44,417 bases of DNA from Alphaproteobacteria bacterium (GTDB taxonomy: Bacteria; Pseudomonadota; Alphaproteobacteria; SHVZ01): positions 1 to 44,417 of the forward strand of contig VGEN01000020.1 in the NCBI GenBank assembly GCA_016869285.1, written 5' to 3'. Below the pieces are notes generated by a model that was not told the origin of the DNA, made no database searches, and was given only the letters and a program-made list of their open reading frames with translations. The position numbers and the translations under genes were made by a program. Below are positions 26,507 through 35,430 of the stretch, piece after piece. The stretch's first letter is position 1. Each line of letters begins with the position of its first letter.

Positions 26507-27574
26507 ATGACCGAGACGCAGTCCCGAGCGACGACTTGGCTGGTCGCGGCGCTGGTCGCTGGGGTGGTGCTCTACCTCCTCCGCGATGTGCTGCTGCCTT
26601 TCGTCGCCGGGTTCGCCGTCGCCTACATGCTCGATCCGCTGGTCAACCGGCTGGCGCGCTGGCGCATCGGCCGCGGCCTCGCTTCTGCGGTCGCCATCGT
26701 GCTCTCCGGCGCCGTGGCGCTCGGCCTTCTCCTGATGACGGTTCCGGTACTGCGCGCGCAGATCGCTACCTTCGTCCAGCGCCTGCCTACCTATGTCGAG
26801 CGCGTGCGCGGCCTGGTCGAGCCGATGGTCGATGCCGTCGGAGAAAGACTGGGCCTCGCCGAGCTCGGCGACCCGATGCGATTGATCGGCAATCAGGCCT
26901 CGGAGGCGCTGGGCTGGCTCGGAGGCCTCCTGATCGGCCTCGTCTCCGGCAGTGCGGCGATCGTCAATATTCTCTCGCTGCTGTTCATCACGCCGCTCGT
27001 CGCCTTCTACCTGCTGCGAGATTGGCCGAAGGTCACGGCACGCTTGAACCATTGGCTGCCGAAGACGGAAGCCGCCGCGATGCGCGCGCAGCTTCGCGAG
27101 ATCGACCGTACGCTGGCTGGCTTCGCGCGCGGCCAGGCGCTGGTGTGCCTTTCCCTGGCGATCTTCTACGCCGTCACTTTGACCGCGGCCGGGCTCGATT
27201 TCGGCGTGCTGGTCGGGCTTTTCGCCGGCTTCGCTTCCTTCATCCCGTTTCTGGGCGCCTTCGGCGGCGGCCTGCTTTCGATCGGGCTTGCGTTGATTCA
27301 GTTCCCGACCTGGGGCCCGGTCCTGACGATCGCGACGATCTTCGTCGCCGGCCAGATTCTCGAGGGTTACGTGCTGACGCCGAAGCTCGTCGGCGATCGT
27401 GTCGGCTTGCACCCGGTCTGGATCATCTTCGCGCTGATGGTCGGCGGCACTTTGTTCGGCTTCCTCGGCCTGCTGCTGGCCGTGCCGGCCGCAGCGGCGA
27501 TCGGCGTCCTCGTCCGCTTCGCCATTGAACGCTACCTCGCGAGCCCGTTCTATCGCGGCAGCGCGCGAGAATGA
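26507..27574 (+). CDS. AI-2E family (PerM-type) membrane transporter
   Basis: A 355-residue protein with an N-terminal helix pair (WLVAALVAGVVLYLLRDVLLP, FVAGFAVAYMLDPLVNRL), a central amphipathic region, and C-terminal helices with the conserved segments FITPLVAFYLLRDWPK, GFASFIPFLGAFGGGLLS and GYVLTPKLVGDRVGLHPVW. Family members export small molecules or Na+; true substrates are mostly unknown. It begins 1 bp after the preceding stop and overlaps hdaA as ATGA, as in many alphaproteobacteria. Confidence 0.9.
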   Translation: MTETQSRATTWLVAALVAGVVLYLLRDVLLPFVAGFAVAYMLDPLVNRLARWRIGRGLASAVAIVLSGAVALGLLLMTVPVLRAQIATFVQRLPTYVERVRGLVEPMVDAVGERLGLAELGDPMRLIGNQASEALGWLGGLLIGLVSGSAAIVNILSLLFITPLVAFYLLRDWPKVTARLNHWLPKTEAAAMRAQLREIDRTLAGFARGQALVCLSLAIFYAVTLTAAGLDFGVLVGLFAGFASFIPFLGAFGGGLLSIGLALIQFPTWGPVLTIATIFVAGQILEGYVLTPKLVGDRVGLHPVWIIFALMVGGTLFGFLGLLLAVPAAAAIGVLVRFAIERYLASPFYRGSARE

Positions 27575-28254
27575 CCGGGTCGAGCCAGCTTGCGCTAGGG
27601 CTGGCGCATCGCCCGGCGCTCGGGCATGACGACTTCCTGGTGGCCGCGCCAAATGCCGATGCGGTCGCGTGGCTCGACCGCTGGCCGGACTGGCCTGCGT
27701 CCACGCTGGCGTTGCACGGCCCGCCGGGATCGGGAAAGAGCCATCTCGCCCAGGTGTGGCGTCACCGCTCGGGCGCGGTGGAGGCAGGAGCCGATTTCAT
27801 CGATCCGCCCACGCTGGCCGCGGCCGGTGCCGTCGTCCTCGATCTCGGCGACCGACCGAAGCCGGTAGCGGAGCGGCCGCTGCTGCATCTCTACAATCTG
27901 CTGCTGGAACGGCGAGGACATCTGCTGCTGGTTGGGCGCGACCCGCCGGCGCGATGGGCCGTCTCGCTTCCCGATCTCCATTCGCGGCTCTCGGCGGCGC
28001 CGGCGGTGGCGCTGCTGCCGCCGGACGACCAGCTCCGCGAGGCGGTGATGGTCAAGCTCTTTTCCGATCGGCAGCTGCGTATCGAGGCCGACGTCATCAG
28101 CTATCTTCTGCAGCGTCTCGATCGTTCCTTTGCCGCGATCGGCGCGGCCGTCGCCGCGCTCGACGAGGCGGCGCTGGCCGAGCGCCGCCCGATCACCGTT
28201 CCGCTCGCCCGCGCGGTCCTCGCGCGGCTCACGCAACTCGAACTGGAGGTCTGA
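27571..28254 (+). CDS. hdaA: HdaA, DnaA-related regulator of replication initiation
   Basis: A 227-residue AAA-type protein resembling DnaA domain III. It has an N-terminal QLALGLA stretch that fits the sliding-clamp-binding motif of Hda proteins, a P-loop LHGPPGSGKSHLAQVW, and the box with LLHLYNLLLERRGHLLLVGR followed by SRLSAAPAVALLPPDD. HdaA promotes ATP hydrolysis by DnaA once the clamp is loaded, limiting re-initiation. The start overlaps perM as ATGA; the conserved position before ppk supports the name. Confidence 0.88.
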   Translation: MTGSSQLALGLAHRPALGHDDFLVAAPNADAVAWLDRWPDWPASTLALHGPPGSGKSHLAQVWRHRSGAVEAGADFIDPPTLAAAGAVVLDLGDRPKPVAERPLLHLYNLLLERRGHLLLVGRDPPARWAVSLPDLHSRLSAAPAVALLPPDDQLREAVMVKLFSDRQLRIEADVISYLLQRLDRSFAAIGAAVAALDEAALAERRPITVPLARAVLARLTQLELEV

Positions 28255-28256
28255 CC

Positions 28257-29033
28257 ATGGACTTGGGCATCGCCGGACGTCGCGCGCTCGTTTGCGCCGG
28301 ATCGAAGGGGCTCGGCCGCGGCTGCGCCGAGGCCCTGGCGCGCGAGGGCGTGCATGTGACCATCACTGCGCGCGGCAAGGAGGCGCTGGAGGCGACCGCG
28401 GCTGCGATCCGGGCCGCGGGTGGCAAGATCGCTACCGTTGCCGGAGACATCACGACGCCGGAGGGCCGCGCCGCCGCGCTTGCCGCCTGCAGGGATCCGG
28501 ACATCCTGATCAACAATGCCGGCGGCCCGCCGCCCGGCGAATTCCGCGATTGGACGATCGAGGACTGGATGAAGGCGCTCAACGCCAACATGCTGACCGC
28601 GATCGAGCTGATCAAGGCGACGATCGACCCGATGATCGCGCGCAAATGGGGGCGCATCGTCAACATCACCTCGGGCTCGGTGAAGGCGCCGATCCCGATC
28701 CTCGGCCTCTCCAACGGTGCGCGTACGGGCTTGACCGGCTTCTGCGCCGGCCTCGCGCGCCAGGTTGCCAAGGACGGCATCAGCGTCAACGGTCTGCTTC
28801 CTGGTCCCTTCGATACCGACCGCCTTCGCTCAAGCATGGCCTTCGAGGCGAAGAAGCTCGGACGCCCGGTCGAGGAGGTCGCCAAGGAGCGCGCCGCGCA
28901 TAACCCGTCCCGCCGCTTCGGCACCGCCGAAGAATTCGGCGCTGCCTGCGCCTTCCTCTGCAGCGTCCATGCCGGCTACATCACGGGCCAGAACCTGCTG
29001 ATGGATGGCGGCGCCATCAACAGCTCGATCTAG
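28257..29033 (+). CDS. SDR-family protein with altered active site
   Basis: A 258-residue Rossmann protein with the nucleotide site CAGSKGLGRGCAEAL, the NNAG motif at 86-89 and a C-terminal DGGAINSS. Aligned with classical members, Ser139 is kept, but the catalytic Tyr is Ser152 and the Lys is Arg156 in LSNGARTGLTGF. I recall a subgroup of SDRs with this SNGAR sequence, so the change is likely ancestral rather than a mutation. It may bind NAD(P) but use different chemistry, or be non-catalytic. GGAGG precedes ATG 28257. The next gene starts 8 bp after its stop. Confidence 0.85.
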   Translation: MDLGIAGRRALVCAGSKGLGRGCAEALAREGVHVTITARGKEALEATAAAIRAAGGKIATVAGDITTPEGRAAALAACRDPDILINNAGGPPPGEFRDWTIEDWMKALNANMLTAIELIKATIDPMIARKWGRIVNITSGSVKAPIPILGLSNGARTGLTGFCAGLARQVAKDGISVNGLLPGPFDTDRLRSSMAFEAKKLGRPVEEVAKERAAHNPSRRFGTAEEFGAACAFLCSVHAGYITGQNLLMDGGAINSSI

Positions 29034-29041
29034 GGCCCGAC

Positions 29042-30085
29042 ATGCGCAAGCTCCCCGACCCGGCGACGCTGCCGTCGCGCATCCGCACCGATGTCGATTT
29101 CGACAAGGCCGGCAAGCAGTACGGACATATGCGCGTGCCGCGCCCGCACACGCACTCCGGGCTCGGCGTCATCGGCATCCCGATCGTCTGCGTCAAGAAT
29201 GGCACCGGGCCGACCTTCCTCCTGACCGCAGGCACCCATGGCGACGAATTCGATGGGCAGGTCGCGCTGCTGAACCTCGCGCGCGAGCTCGACCCGGCGC
29301 GGGTGCAGGGGCGGGTCATCATCATCCCGTCCCTCGACCTGCCGGCTGTCGAGGTCGGGCATCGCCTGTGCCCCTATGACGGCAAGGACCTCAACCGAGT
29401 CTTCCCGGGCAATCGCCTTGGCAGCTTCACCGAGATGCTGGCGGACTACGTCACGCGCGTGCTGCTGCCGATCACCGACTACAACATGGATCTGCATACC
29501 GGCGGGACCTGGCACGACACCGCCTTCAACACCTGTTCGCATTTCGTCGACGACCCGAAGCAGATGAAGGCGAACATCGATCTCGGCATGGTCTGGGGAG
29601 CGCCGTATCACGCAGTGCTGCGCGAGATCGACCATGCCAACAGCTTCATGACCACATGCGATCATCTCGGCATCCCGGCCTTGAGCTGCGAGTTCGGCGG
29701 GCTCGCCCGCATCGGCAACGCGGCGCTCGCCGAGATCGAGAAGGGCGTGCGGAACATGCTGAAGTTCCACAAGATCATCGACGGCAAGATTGAGACACCG
29801 AAGACGCCGACCAGGCTCCTGGGCGTACCCGATCCGAGCCGCGCCATCGCCTTTGGGCCCCATGGCGGTCTCTTCCACGCGGTGAACGCCGGCGGCGACT
29901 GGGTCGAGGAGGGTCAGCTCGCCGGCCGCATCTACGATTTTCATGACCCGTCGCGGCCGCCGACCGAAATCCGCTATCCGCGCTCGGGCTGCCTGTGGAT
30001 GATCCACACTGGACCCCGGGTCGAGGCCTTCGATGCGCTCTGCGTGGTCATGAACGAGCTGACGCCCGCCGAGGTCGGCCTCTGA
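29042..30085 (+). CDS. Succinylglutamate desuccinylase/aspartoacylase family deacylase (M14-like)
   Basis: A 347-residue zinc hydrolase. Ligands are H66 and E69 (GTHGDEFDG) and H152 (MDLHTGG); DLNRVFPG at 117-124 is the family's substrate-binding motif, and a C-terminal beta domain follows with the lipoyl-like pattern GGDWVEEGQLAGRIYDF. Relatives cleave N-acyl groups from amino acids, for example N-acetyl-diaminobutyrate or N-acyl-aspartate. It lies 8 bp after the altered SDR, so the two probably act together; this pair sits between hdaA and ppk. The substrate is not known. Confidence 0.85.
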   Translation: MRKLPDPATLPSRIRTDVDFDKAGKQYGHMRVPRPHTHSGLGVIGIPIVCVKNGTGPTFLLTAGTHGDEFDGQVALLNLARELDPARVQGRVIIIPSLDLPAVEVGHRLCPYDGKDLNRVFPGNRLGSFTEMLADYVTRVLLPITDYNMDLHTGGTWHDTAFNTCSHFVDDPKQMKANIDLGMVWGAPYHAVLREIDHANSFMTTCDHLGIPALSCEFGGLARIGNAALAEIEKGVRNMLKFHKIIDGKIETPKTPTRLLGVPDPSRAIAFGPHGGLFHAVNAGGDWVEEGQLAGRIYDFHDPSRPPTEIRYPRSGCLWMIHTGPRVEAFDALCVVMNELTPAEVGL

Positions 30086-30175
30086 GCCGTCGCTTGTCGC
30101 AATCCCGCAACATGACTTGGCCGCTTACGGCGTGATATATCTTCAGGTCTGGGAAAACTACGTCTCGGGGTCGCC

Positions 30176-32323
30176 GTGACCGTCCTGACCCAGGCGCGTA
30201 CGCGGAGCATCGGCCGTGACTCGCCTGACCGCTTCTTCAACCGCGAACTATCCTGGCTCGCTTTCAACGCCCGGGTTCTCGAAGAGGCGTTCAACCGGAG
30301 CCATCCGCTGCTCGAGCGGCTGCGCTTCCTGTCGATTTCAGGCTCGAACCTGGATGAGTTCTACATGGTGCGCGTTGCCGGCCTGCGCGGGCAGGTCGCC
30401 GCCGGCATAACGCAGGTCTCGCAGGACGGGCTCTCGCCCGCCCGCCAGCTCGAGGAAATCAACCGGCATGTCGCCGGCCTCGTCGACGACCAGCAGCGCG
30501 CCTGGCGCGAGCTCAAGGCCGAGCTCTGCCAAGCCCAGTTCTCGGTGATCGAGCCGGGCGAGCTCACCCCTGACGAGCGCATCTGGCTCGACGCCTATTT
30601 CATGGAGCACGTCTTCCCCGTGCTCACGCCGCTCGCGATCGACCCGGCGCATCCGTTCCCGTTCATTCCCAATCTCGGCTTCGCTATGGCGCTGCAGCTG
30701 ATGCGCCCGGATGCGGGGCGCAGCATGCGCGCGCTCGTGCCGCTGCCGGCGCAGATCGGCCGCTTCGTCCGCCTGCCCGGGCAGGAGATCCGCTTCCTCA
30801 GGATCGAGCACCTGGTCTCGCTCAACCTGAGCCGGCTCTTCCCCGGCTTCATCGTCAACGGCGAAGGCGTCTTCCGTATCCTCCGCGACAGCGAGATCGA
30901 GATCGACGAAGAAGCCGAGGATCTGGTCCGGCACTTCGAGTCGGCGCTGAAACGCCGCCGGCGCGGCAATGTCATCCGGGTCAAGCTCAACGCGGCGATG
31001 CCGGTCGAGCTTCGCGACTTCGTCGTCGACCAGCTCCGCGTCTCCTCGGACGAGGTCTTCACGCTGGGCGAGTTCGTCGGCATCGCCGATCTTCGCCAGC
31101 TAATCGTCGTCGATCGTCCCGATCTCCTGTTCAAGCCGTTCAACGCTCGTTTCCCCGAGCGCATCCGCGATTTCGGCGGCGACTGCTTCGCCGCGATCCG
31201 CCGCAAGGACATCCTGGTTCACCACCCGTATGAGAGCTTCGACGTCGTGGTGCAGTTTCTCCGTCAGGCGGCGCGCGATCCGGCGGTGATCGCGATCAAG
31301 CAGACGCTCTACCGGACTTCGGCCGACTCCCCGATCGTTCAGGCGCTGATCGAGGCAGCGGAGGCCGGCAAGTCGGTCACCGCGATGGTTGAGCTCAAGG
31401 CTCAGTTCGACGAGGAGGCGAACATCCGCTGGGCGCGCGATCTTGAGCGCGCCGGCGCGCAGGTCGTCTACGGGTTCATCGACCTGAAGACCCATGCCAA
31501 GGTCTCGCTGGTGATCCGCCGCGAGGGCACGGGCCTCAAGAGCTACGCGCATTTCGGCACCGGCAACTATCATCCGGTCACGGCGCGCATCTACACCGAC
31601 CTCTCCTTCTTCACGGTCGACCCGGCGCTCTGCCGCGATGCGGCCAAGCTGTTCAACTACATGACCGGCTATGTCCATCCGGAGAAGATGGAGAAGCTGG
31701 TGATTGCGCCGATTGCGCTCCGCCAGACGCTGGTGCAGCTGATCGACGCCGAGATCCGGCACGCGCAGGCGGGGAAGCCGGCCGGCATCTGGGCCAAGCT
31801 CAATTCGCTGGTCGATGCCGAGATCATCGACGCGCTCTACCGGGCCTCGGCCGCCGGCGTCGCGATCGAGCTGGTCGTGCGCGGCATCTGCTGCCTGAGG
31901 CCGGGTATTCCCGGTCTTTCCGAGAACATCCGCGTCAAGAGCGTGATCGGCCGCTTCCTCGAGCATGCGCGTATCGCCTGCTTCGGCAACGGCCACGGCC
32001 TGCCAAGCCGACATGCGAGGGTCTTCGTCTCCTCGGCCGACTGGATGGGCCGCAACCTCGACGGTCGCGTCGAGGTCTTCGTGCCGATCGAGAACGCCAC
32101 GGTGCACCAGCAGGTGCTCGAGCAGATCATGGTTGCGAATCTCCGCGACGAAGCGCAGAGCTGGACTCTCGACAGCGCCGGTGGCTATCACCGAGTCCAG
32201 AGCGACAATCCGGCCCACGCCTTCAGCGCGCATACCTACTTCATGACCAATCCCAGTCTCTCCGGGCGCGGCAGCGCCGGCCGAAAGACGCCGGCGCCGC
32301 CCAGGCTGGTGCTCAAGCGGTGA
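30176..32323 (+). CDS. ppk: Polyphosphate kinase 1
   Basis: Reversibly polymerises the gamma-phosphate of ATP into polyphosphate. The protein has 715 residues from GTG 30176, with the N-domain opening [21 protein letters not shown], the head domain ([17 protein letters not shown]), and two C-terminal phospholipase-D-like domains. The autophosphorylated histidine corresponds to His440 in [10 protein letters not shown], followed by [19 protein letters not shown]; the second domain carries [22 protein letters not shown]. It is coupled to ppx by a GTGA overlap, placing synthesis and breakdown in one operon. The 90 bp before it contain no convincing promoter. Confidence 0.96.
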   Translation: MTVLTQARTRSIGRDSPDRFFNRELSWLAFNARVLEEAFNRSHPLLERLRFLSISGSNLDEFYMVRVAGLRGQVAAGITQVSQDGLSPARQLEEINRHVAGLVDDQQRAWRELKAELCQAQFSVIEPGELTPDERIWLDAYFMEHVFPVLTPLAIDPAHPFPFIPNLGFAMALQLMRPDAGRSMRALVPLPAQIGRFVRLPGQEIRFLRIEHLVSLNLSRLFPGFIVNGEGVFRILRDSEIEIDEEAEDLVRHFESALKRRRRGNVIRVKLNAAMPVELRDFVVDQLRVSSDEVFTLGEFVGIADLRQLIVVDRPDLLFKPFNARFPERIRDFGGDCFAAIRRKDILVHHPYESFDVVVQFLRQAARDPAVIAIKQTLYRTSADSPIVQALIEAAEAGKSVTAMVELKAQFDEEANIRWARDLERAGAQVVYGFIDLKTHAKVSLVIRREGTGLKSYAHFGTGNYHPVTARIYTDLSFFTVDPALCRDAAKLFNYMTGYVHPEKMEKLVIAPIALRQTLVQLIDAEIRHAQAGKPAGIWAKLNSLVDAEIIDALYRASAAGVAIELVVRGICCLRPGIPGLSENIRVKSVIGRFLEHARIACFGNGHGLPSRHARVFVSSADWMGRNLDGRVEVFVPIENATVHQQVLEQIMVANLRDEAQSWTLDSAGGYHRVQSDNPAHAFSAHTYFMTNPSLSGRGSAGRKTPAPPRLVLKR

Positions 32324-33789
32324 CGTTGCGCAGCGCCGGACGACGGCCCATCGGCGTCCTCGACGTCGGCTCGAACTCCATTCGCTTGGTCGTCTTCGAG
32401 CATGACGGCCGGGCGCCGGCGCCGATCTTCAACGAGAAGGTGCTGTGCGGCCTCGGTCGCGGCGTTGCCACGACCGGGCGCCTCGACGACAGCGCTATGA
32501 CCGATGCGCATCGCAACCTTTCGCGCTTCGCCGAGGTCGCGCGCTCGATGGGCGTCGGCCGCATGATCGCAGTCGCGACCGCCGCTGTGCGCGAAGCTTG
32601 CAACGGCCCCGACTTCGTCGCGGAGGTCCGCCGTCAGACCGGCATTCGCCTCTCCATCCTCTCAGGGGAAGAGGAAGCGAGAACCTCGGCGCTCGGCGTC
32701 CTCTCGGGCAATCCGGAGGCCGATGGCGTGATGGGCGACCTAGGCGGCGCCAGCCTCGAGCTCGTCGATGTCGAGGGCGGCCGGACGCGCAAGCAGGTGA
32801 CGCTGCCGCTTGGACCCTTGGCCCTCACCGAGCTAGCCTCCGGCTCGCTGAAAAAGGCTAAGGCGATCGTCGGCGAGCATCTGTCGCGGGTTCCCTGGCT
32901 CGACCGCCTCTCCGGCCGCGATCTCTACCTGGTCGGCGGCTCGTGGCGAGCGCTTGCGCGCGTGCACATGGCGGAGTCCGACTATCCGCTCAAGGTCATT
33001 CACGCCTACACGGTGGAGGCGGCGGCGGCGCGCGCGTTCTTCCGCCGGCTGCCGCGGCGCCGCAAGGCGCAGCTCAAGCTCATTCCCGGCGTCGCGCGGC
33101 GCGTCGAGGCATTGCTTTGGGCGGCGGTGCCGTTGGCCGAGGTGGTGCGTCTGGGCAAACCGCGGCGCCTCGTCTTCTCGTCCTACGGGCTCAGGGAAGG
33201 ATGCTTGTTCCAACGTCTTTCGCCCGCGGTTCGCAGCCAGGACCCGCTTCTCGCTCATGCGAGCGAGCTGGCCGCGCGGCAGGCCCGCTTCGCGCCGGAT
33301 GTCGACGACATCATGGCATGGCTGAATCCCGTTCTTCCCCCCGGCTTTTCCGACCGGCTCGCCCGGACGGCCGTGCTGCTCGGCGATATCGGCTGGCAGG
33401 ACCATCCCGATTACCGTGCCGAGCACGCTTTCTGGCGGATCCTGGAGTTGCCGGCGGTGGCGATCGAGCATCGCGAGCGGGCGTTGCTCGCGCTCACCGT
33501 CCATGTGCGCTACCACGGCCATATCGAGCCTGCGCTTCTTGCCTCCGTCCGCCGGCTCCTGGCTCCGGGGGACGCGGATGCGGCGCTGACGCTCGGGCTC
33601 GCGCTCCGGCTCGCCTACACGCTCGCCGGCGGCGACTCCCGGGCGCTTGCCGACGCGCGCCTCGCGACCGAGGGACGAAACCTGTCCCTGACATTCCGCG
33701 GCGCCAAGCGGCGCCTGGCGGGCGACGTCGTCGGCCGAAGACTCGAGGCGCTCGCGGACGCGTTGAGGAAGATCGGCACGATCAAGTAG
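32320..33789 (+). CDS. ppx: Exopolyphosphatase / GppA-type phosphatase
   Basis: Removes terminal phosphate from polyphosphate, and possibly pppGpp. The 489-residue protein has the ASKHA fold motifs [45 protein letters not shown] and [16 protein letters not shown], then a C-terminal HD-like helical part (from about 300). The start is GTG 32320, overlapping the ppk TGA. PPX and GppA cannot be separated by eye; the operon with ppk favours PPX. Confidence 0.93.
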   Translation: MTLRSAGRRPIGVLDVGSNSIRLVVFEHDGRAPAPIFNEKVLCGLGRGVATTGRLDDSAMTDAHRNLSRFAEVARSMGVGRMIAVATAAVREACNGPDFVAEVRRQTGIRLSILSGEEEARTSALGVLSGNPEADGVMGDLGGASLELVDVEGGRTRKQVTLPLGPLALTELASGSLKKAKAIVGEHLSRVPWLDRLSGRDLYLVGGSWRALARVHMAESDYPLKVIHAYTVEAAAARAFFRRLPRRRKAQLKLIPGVARRVEALLWAAVPLAEVVRLGKPRRLVFSSYGLREGCLFQRLSPAVRSQDPLLAHASELAARQARFAPDVDDIMAWLNPVLPPGFSDRLARTAVLLGDIGWQDHPDYRAEHAFWRILELPAVAIEHRERALLALTVHVRYHGHIEPALLASVRRLLAPGDADAALTLGLALRLAYTLAGGDSRALADARLATEGRNLSLTFRGAKRRLAGDVVGRRLEALADALRKIGTIK

Positions 33790-33868
33790 ACGGTCGCGCC
33801 GGCGAAAATCGGCGCTGGTGTGATCGAGCGCACTTGCCAGGCTCGGCGACTCACGCCATATCCGTGCC

Positions 33869-34490
33869 ATGATCCGGGGTATTCTCCTCGCGGCCTTCGG
33901 CTTTGTTTGGTCGTCGGCGCCCTCCCACGCGCAGGGCAGCGGCCAGATCCTGACGACTAGCCCGCCTTATTCACAGCGATCATGAATAGCTGATTTTTCG
34001 CGGCAATTGAGAATCGAGGCTGCCACGGTTTCAAAGGCTTGCGATATCAGCCATGTGAGCGCCCACTTAGTTTTCTTGAGAATAGCTAAAATCATCGTGA
34101 ATAAGCTCGGCTAGCAACCATCCCTACTGGGAAGTCGGGGCGCTGGACGCCGACCTCTCGACCGAGTGCGCGCGCGGGTTATTCAACCAGATTCAACCCA
34201 ACCGGCTGAAAGTGGTTTTCAACGGCTCGATCGGGCCGGCGATACTCGGGGTCGCCACCAGCCAGTACAACCTCTACGACCCGAAAAGGCGGGCGAAAAG
34301 CGATACCTCCTACTTTTTCTTCCGCGACAAGACCGGCGCCTGCGAGGTCTATCGTTTCGCCAAGGGCGATGAGCAGAAGAAGCAGGGCGCCTTGCCGATG
34401 GATTTCAGCCCGTATCGCTCGGTGATCGAGGATTCCTACAAGGGCTGGAAGACGGACGAGAGCGTCAAGAACCGGCCGCCATCGCGGTGA
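33869..34490 (+). pseudogene. Small secreted-protein gene interrupted by a miniature transposable element
   Basis: ATG 33869 opens a signal peptide (MIRGILLAAFGFVWSSAPSHAQ) and then runs into the inserted element, stopping at 33985. After the element the reading frame resumes at 34115 and ends with TGA 34488-34490. Removing 154 bp (the 150-bp element and one CTAG copy) restores a continuous 155-residue protein, joining ILTTSNHPYWEV, followed by two cysteines (STECARGLF and TGACEVYRF) and the tail KNRPPSR. I do not recognise the family. An internal GTG at 34212 could express a fragment, but without a signal peptide. The stop overlaps the start of the FkbM gene, so the two were probably translated together. 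Confidence 0.85.
33961..34110. mobile_element. 150-bp miniature inverted-repeat transposable element (MITE-like)
   Basis: The left end CCCGCCTTATTCAC (33961-33974) and the right end, read inverted, CCGAGCTTATTCAC (34097-34110) match at 11 of 14 positions. The element is flanked by direct copies of CTAG (33957-33960 and 34111-34114), the expected target duplication. It has no useful reading frame and is visibly AT-richer than its surroundings. Excision together with one CTAG exactly restores the host gene's frame, which fixes the ends. It is too small to move itself and would need a transposase from a related full-length element. The family is not assigned; elements producing a 4-bp CTAG-like duplication (for example IS5-type YTAR or IS1380-type) would be the first to compare. 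Confidence 0.85.
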
Positions 34491-35377
34491 CTGGCCCGGA
34501 CGCCGGCCTGCGTCGCGACCACTCCGGGGCGCCGATCGGGCTTTTTTCCTGTCGCCACGGCGTACTCTTCACACTGCGCTCCGATGTGTTCTCAGGGCGC
34601 GCCATCGAGGTCTATGGCGAGTTCAGTGAGATCGAAGCCGCTTTCCTGATGTCGCTTCTGTGGCCCGGTGCGACCGCACTCGACATCGGCGCCAATCTCG
34701 GGACGCTGACGATCCCCCTTGCGCGCGCCGTAGGCGAGCGAGGACGTGTGCTCGCATTCGAGCCCCAGACCTTTCTCTATCGCATTCTTCGCGCCAACGT
34801 GGCGGTCAACAATCTCGCTGGTATCGTTTCTCCGTATCATCTTGCGGTCGGCGAAGCGGCCAGCCGGATCGACGCGCCGATCTTCGACTACGCAGCCGTC
34901 AACAATTTCGGCGGCTTTGATATCTCGTTGAAGGCCTTTTCGAACCAACCCATCCGCCCACTTCCGTGGGACACGGTCCCTCAGGTCGCGGTCGACGATC
35001 TGGGATTGCCGGCCTGCGATCTGATCAAGATCAACGTCGAAGGCATGGAGGCCGACGTGGTTGCCGGCGCCGCGCGCACGATCGCGCGCTTCCGCCCGAT
35101 GCTCTATCTCGAGGCGCATGGACCGATCCCGCGCCTTCTGACCGAATTGCAGTCGCTCGGCTATCGCGCCTGGTGGCATCACCCGCCGCTGTTCAATCCA
35201 GCGAACTTCAGGGGCGTCAGGGAGAATCTCTGGGGCGATCTTCGCTCGCACAACGTTGTGCTGGCGCCGAGCGAAGCGGCAAGGATGAGCGTCATCTTGT
35301 CGCGCAACGACCTTGTCCCGATCCTGGATCCGTTCGCCGTTCCGGGCCAAAGCCGCTCGGCGCCTGCAGGCGGCTGA
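34487..35377 (+). CDS. FkbM-family methyltransferase
   Basis: A 296-residue SAM-dependent O-methyltransferase. The SAM motif is ALDIGANLGTLTIPLARAVG, the acidic residue lies in VLAFEPQTFLYRIL, and the family block LIKINVEGMEADVVAGAARTI with a following MLYLEAHGP is clear. Members methylate sugars or other small molecules, often in surface polysaccharides or natural products. The start is GTG 34487, overlapping the stop of the interrupted gene, so insertion upstream may lower its expression. No promoter is obvious in front of it. Confidence 0.88.
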   Translation: MTGPDAGLRRDHSGAPIGLFSCRHGVLFTLRSDVFSGRAIEVYGEFSEIEAAFLMSLLWPGATALDIGANLGTLTIPLARAVGERGRVLAFEPQTFLYRILRANVAVNNLAGIVSPYHLAVGEAASRIDAPIFDYAAVNNFGGFDISLKAFSNQPIRPLPWDTVPQVAVDDLGLPACDLIKINVEGMEADVVAGAARTIARFRPMLYLEAHGPIPRLLTELQSLGYRAWWHHPPLFNPANFRGVRENLWGDLRSHNVVLAPSEAARMSVILSRNDLVPILDPFAVPGQSRSAPAGG

Positions 35378-35430
35378 CACCCGCTTCGCTCGCCTGATAG
35401 GCTTGAGCTTGAGCACGAGCTGGAGGAAAG

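Noticed and set aside
34212..34490. Independent 92-residue gene starting at GTG 34212
   Set aside because: It is the in-frame remainder of the interrupted secreted-protein gene; homologous reading continues upstream of 34212 to the element's end at 34115.
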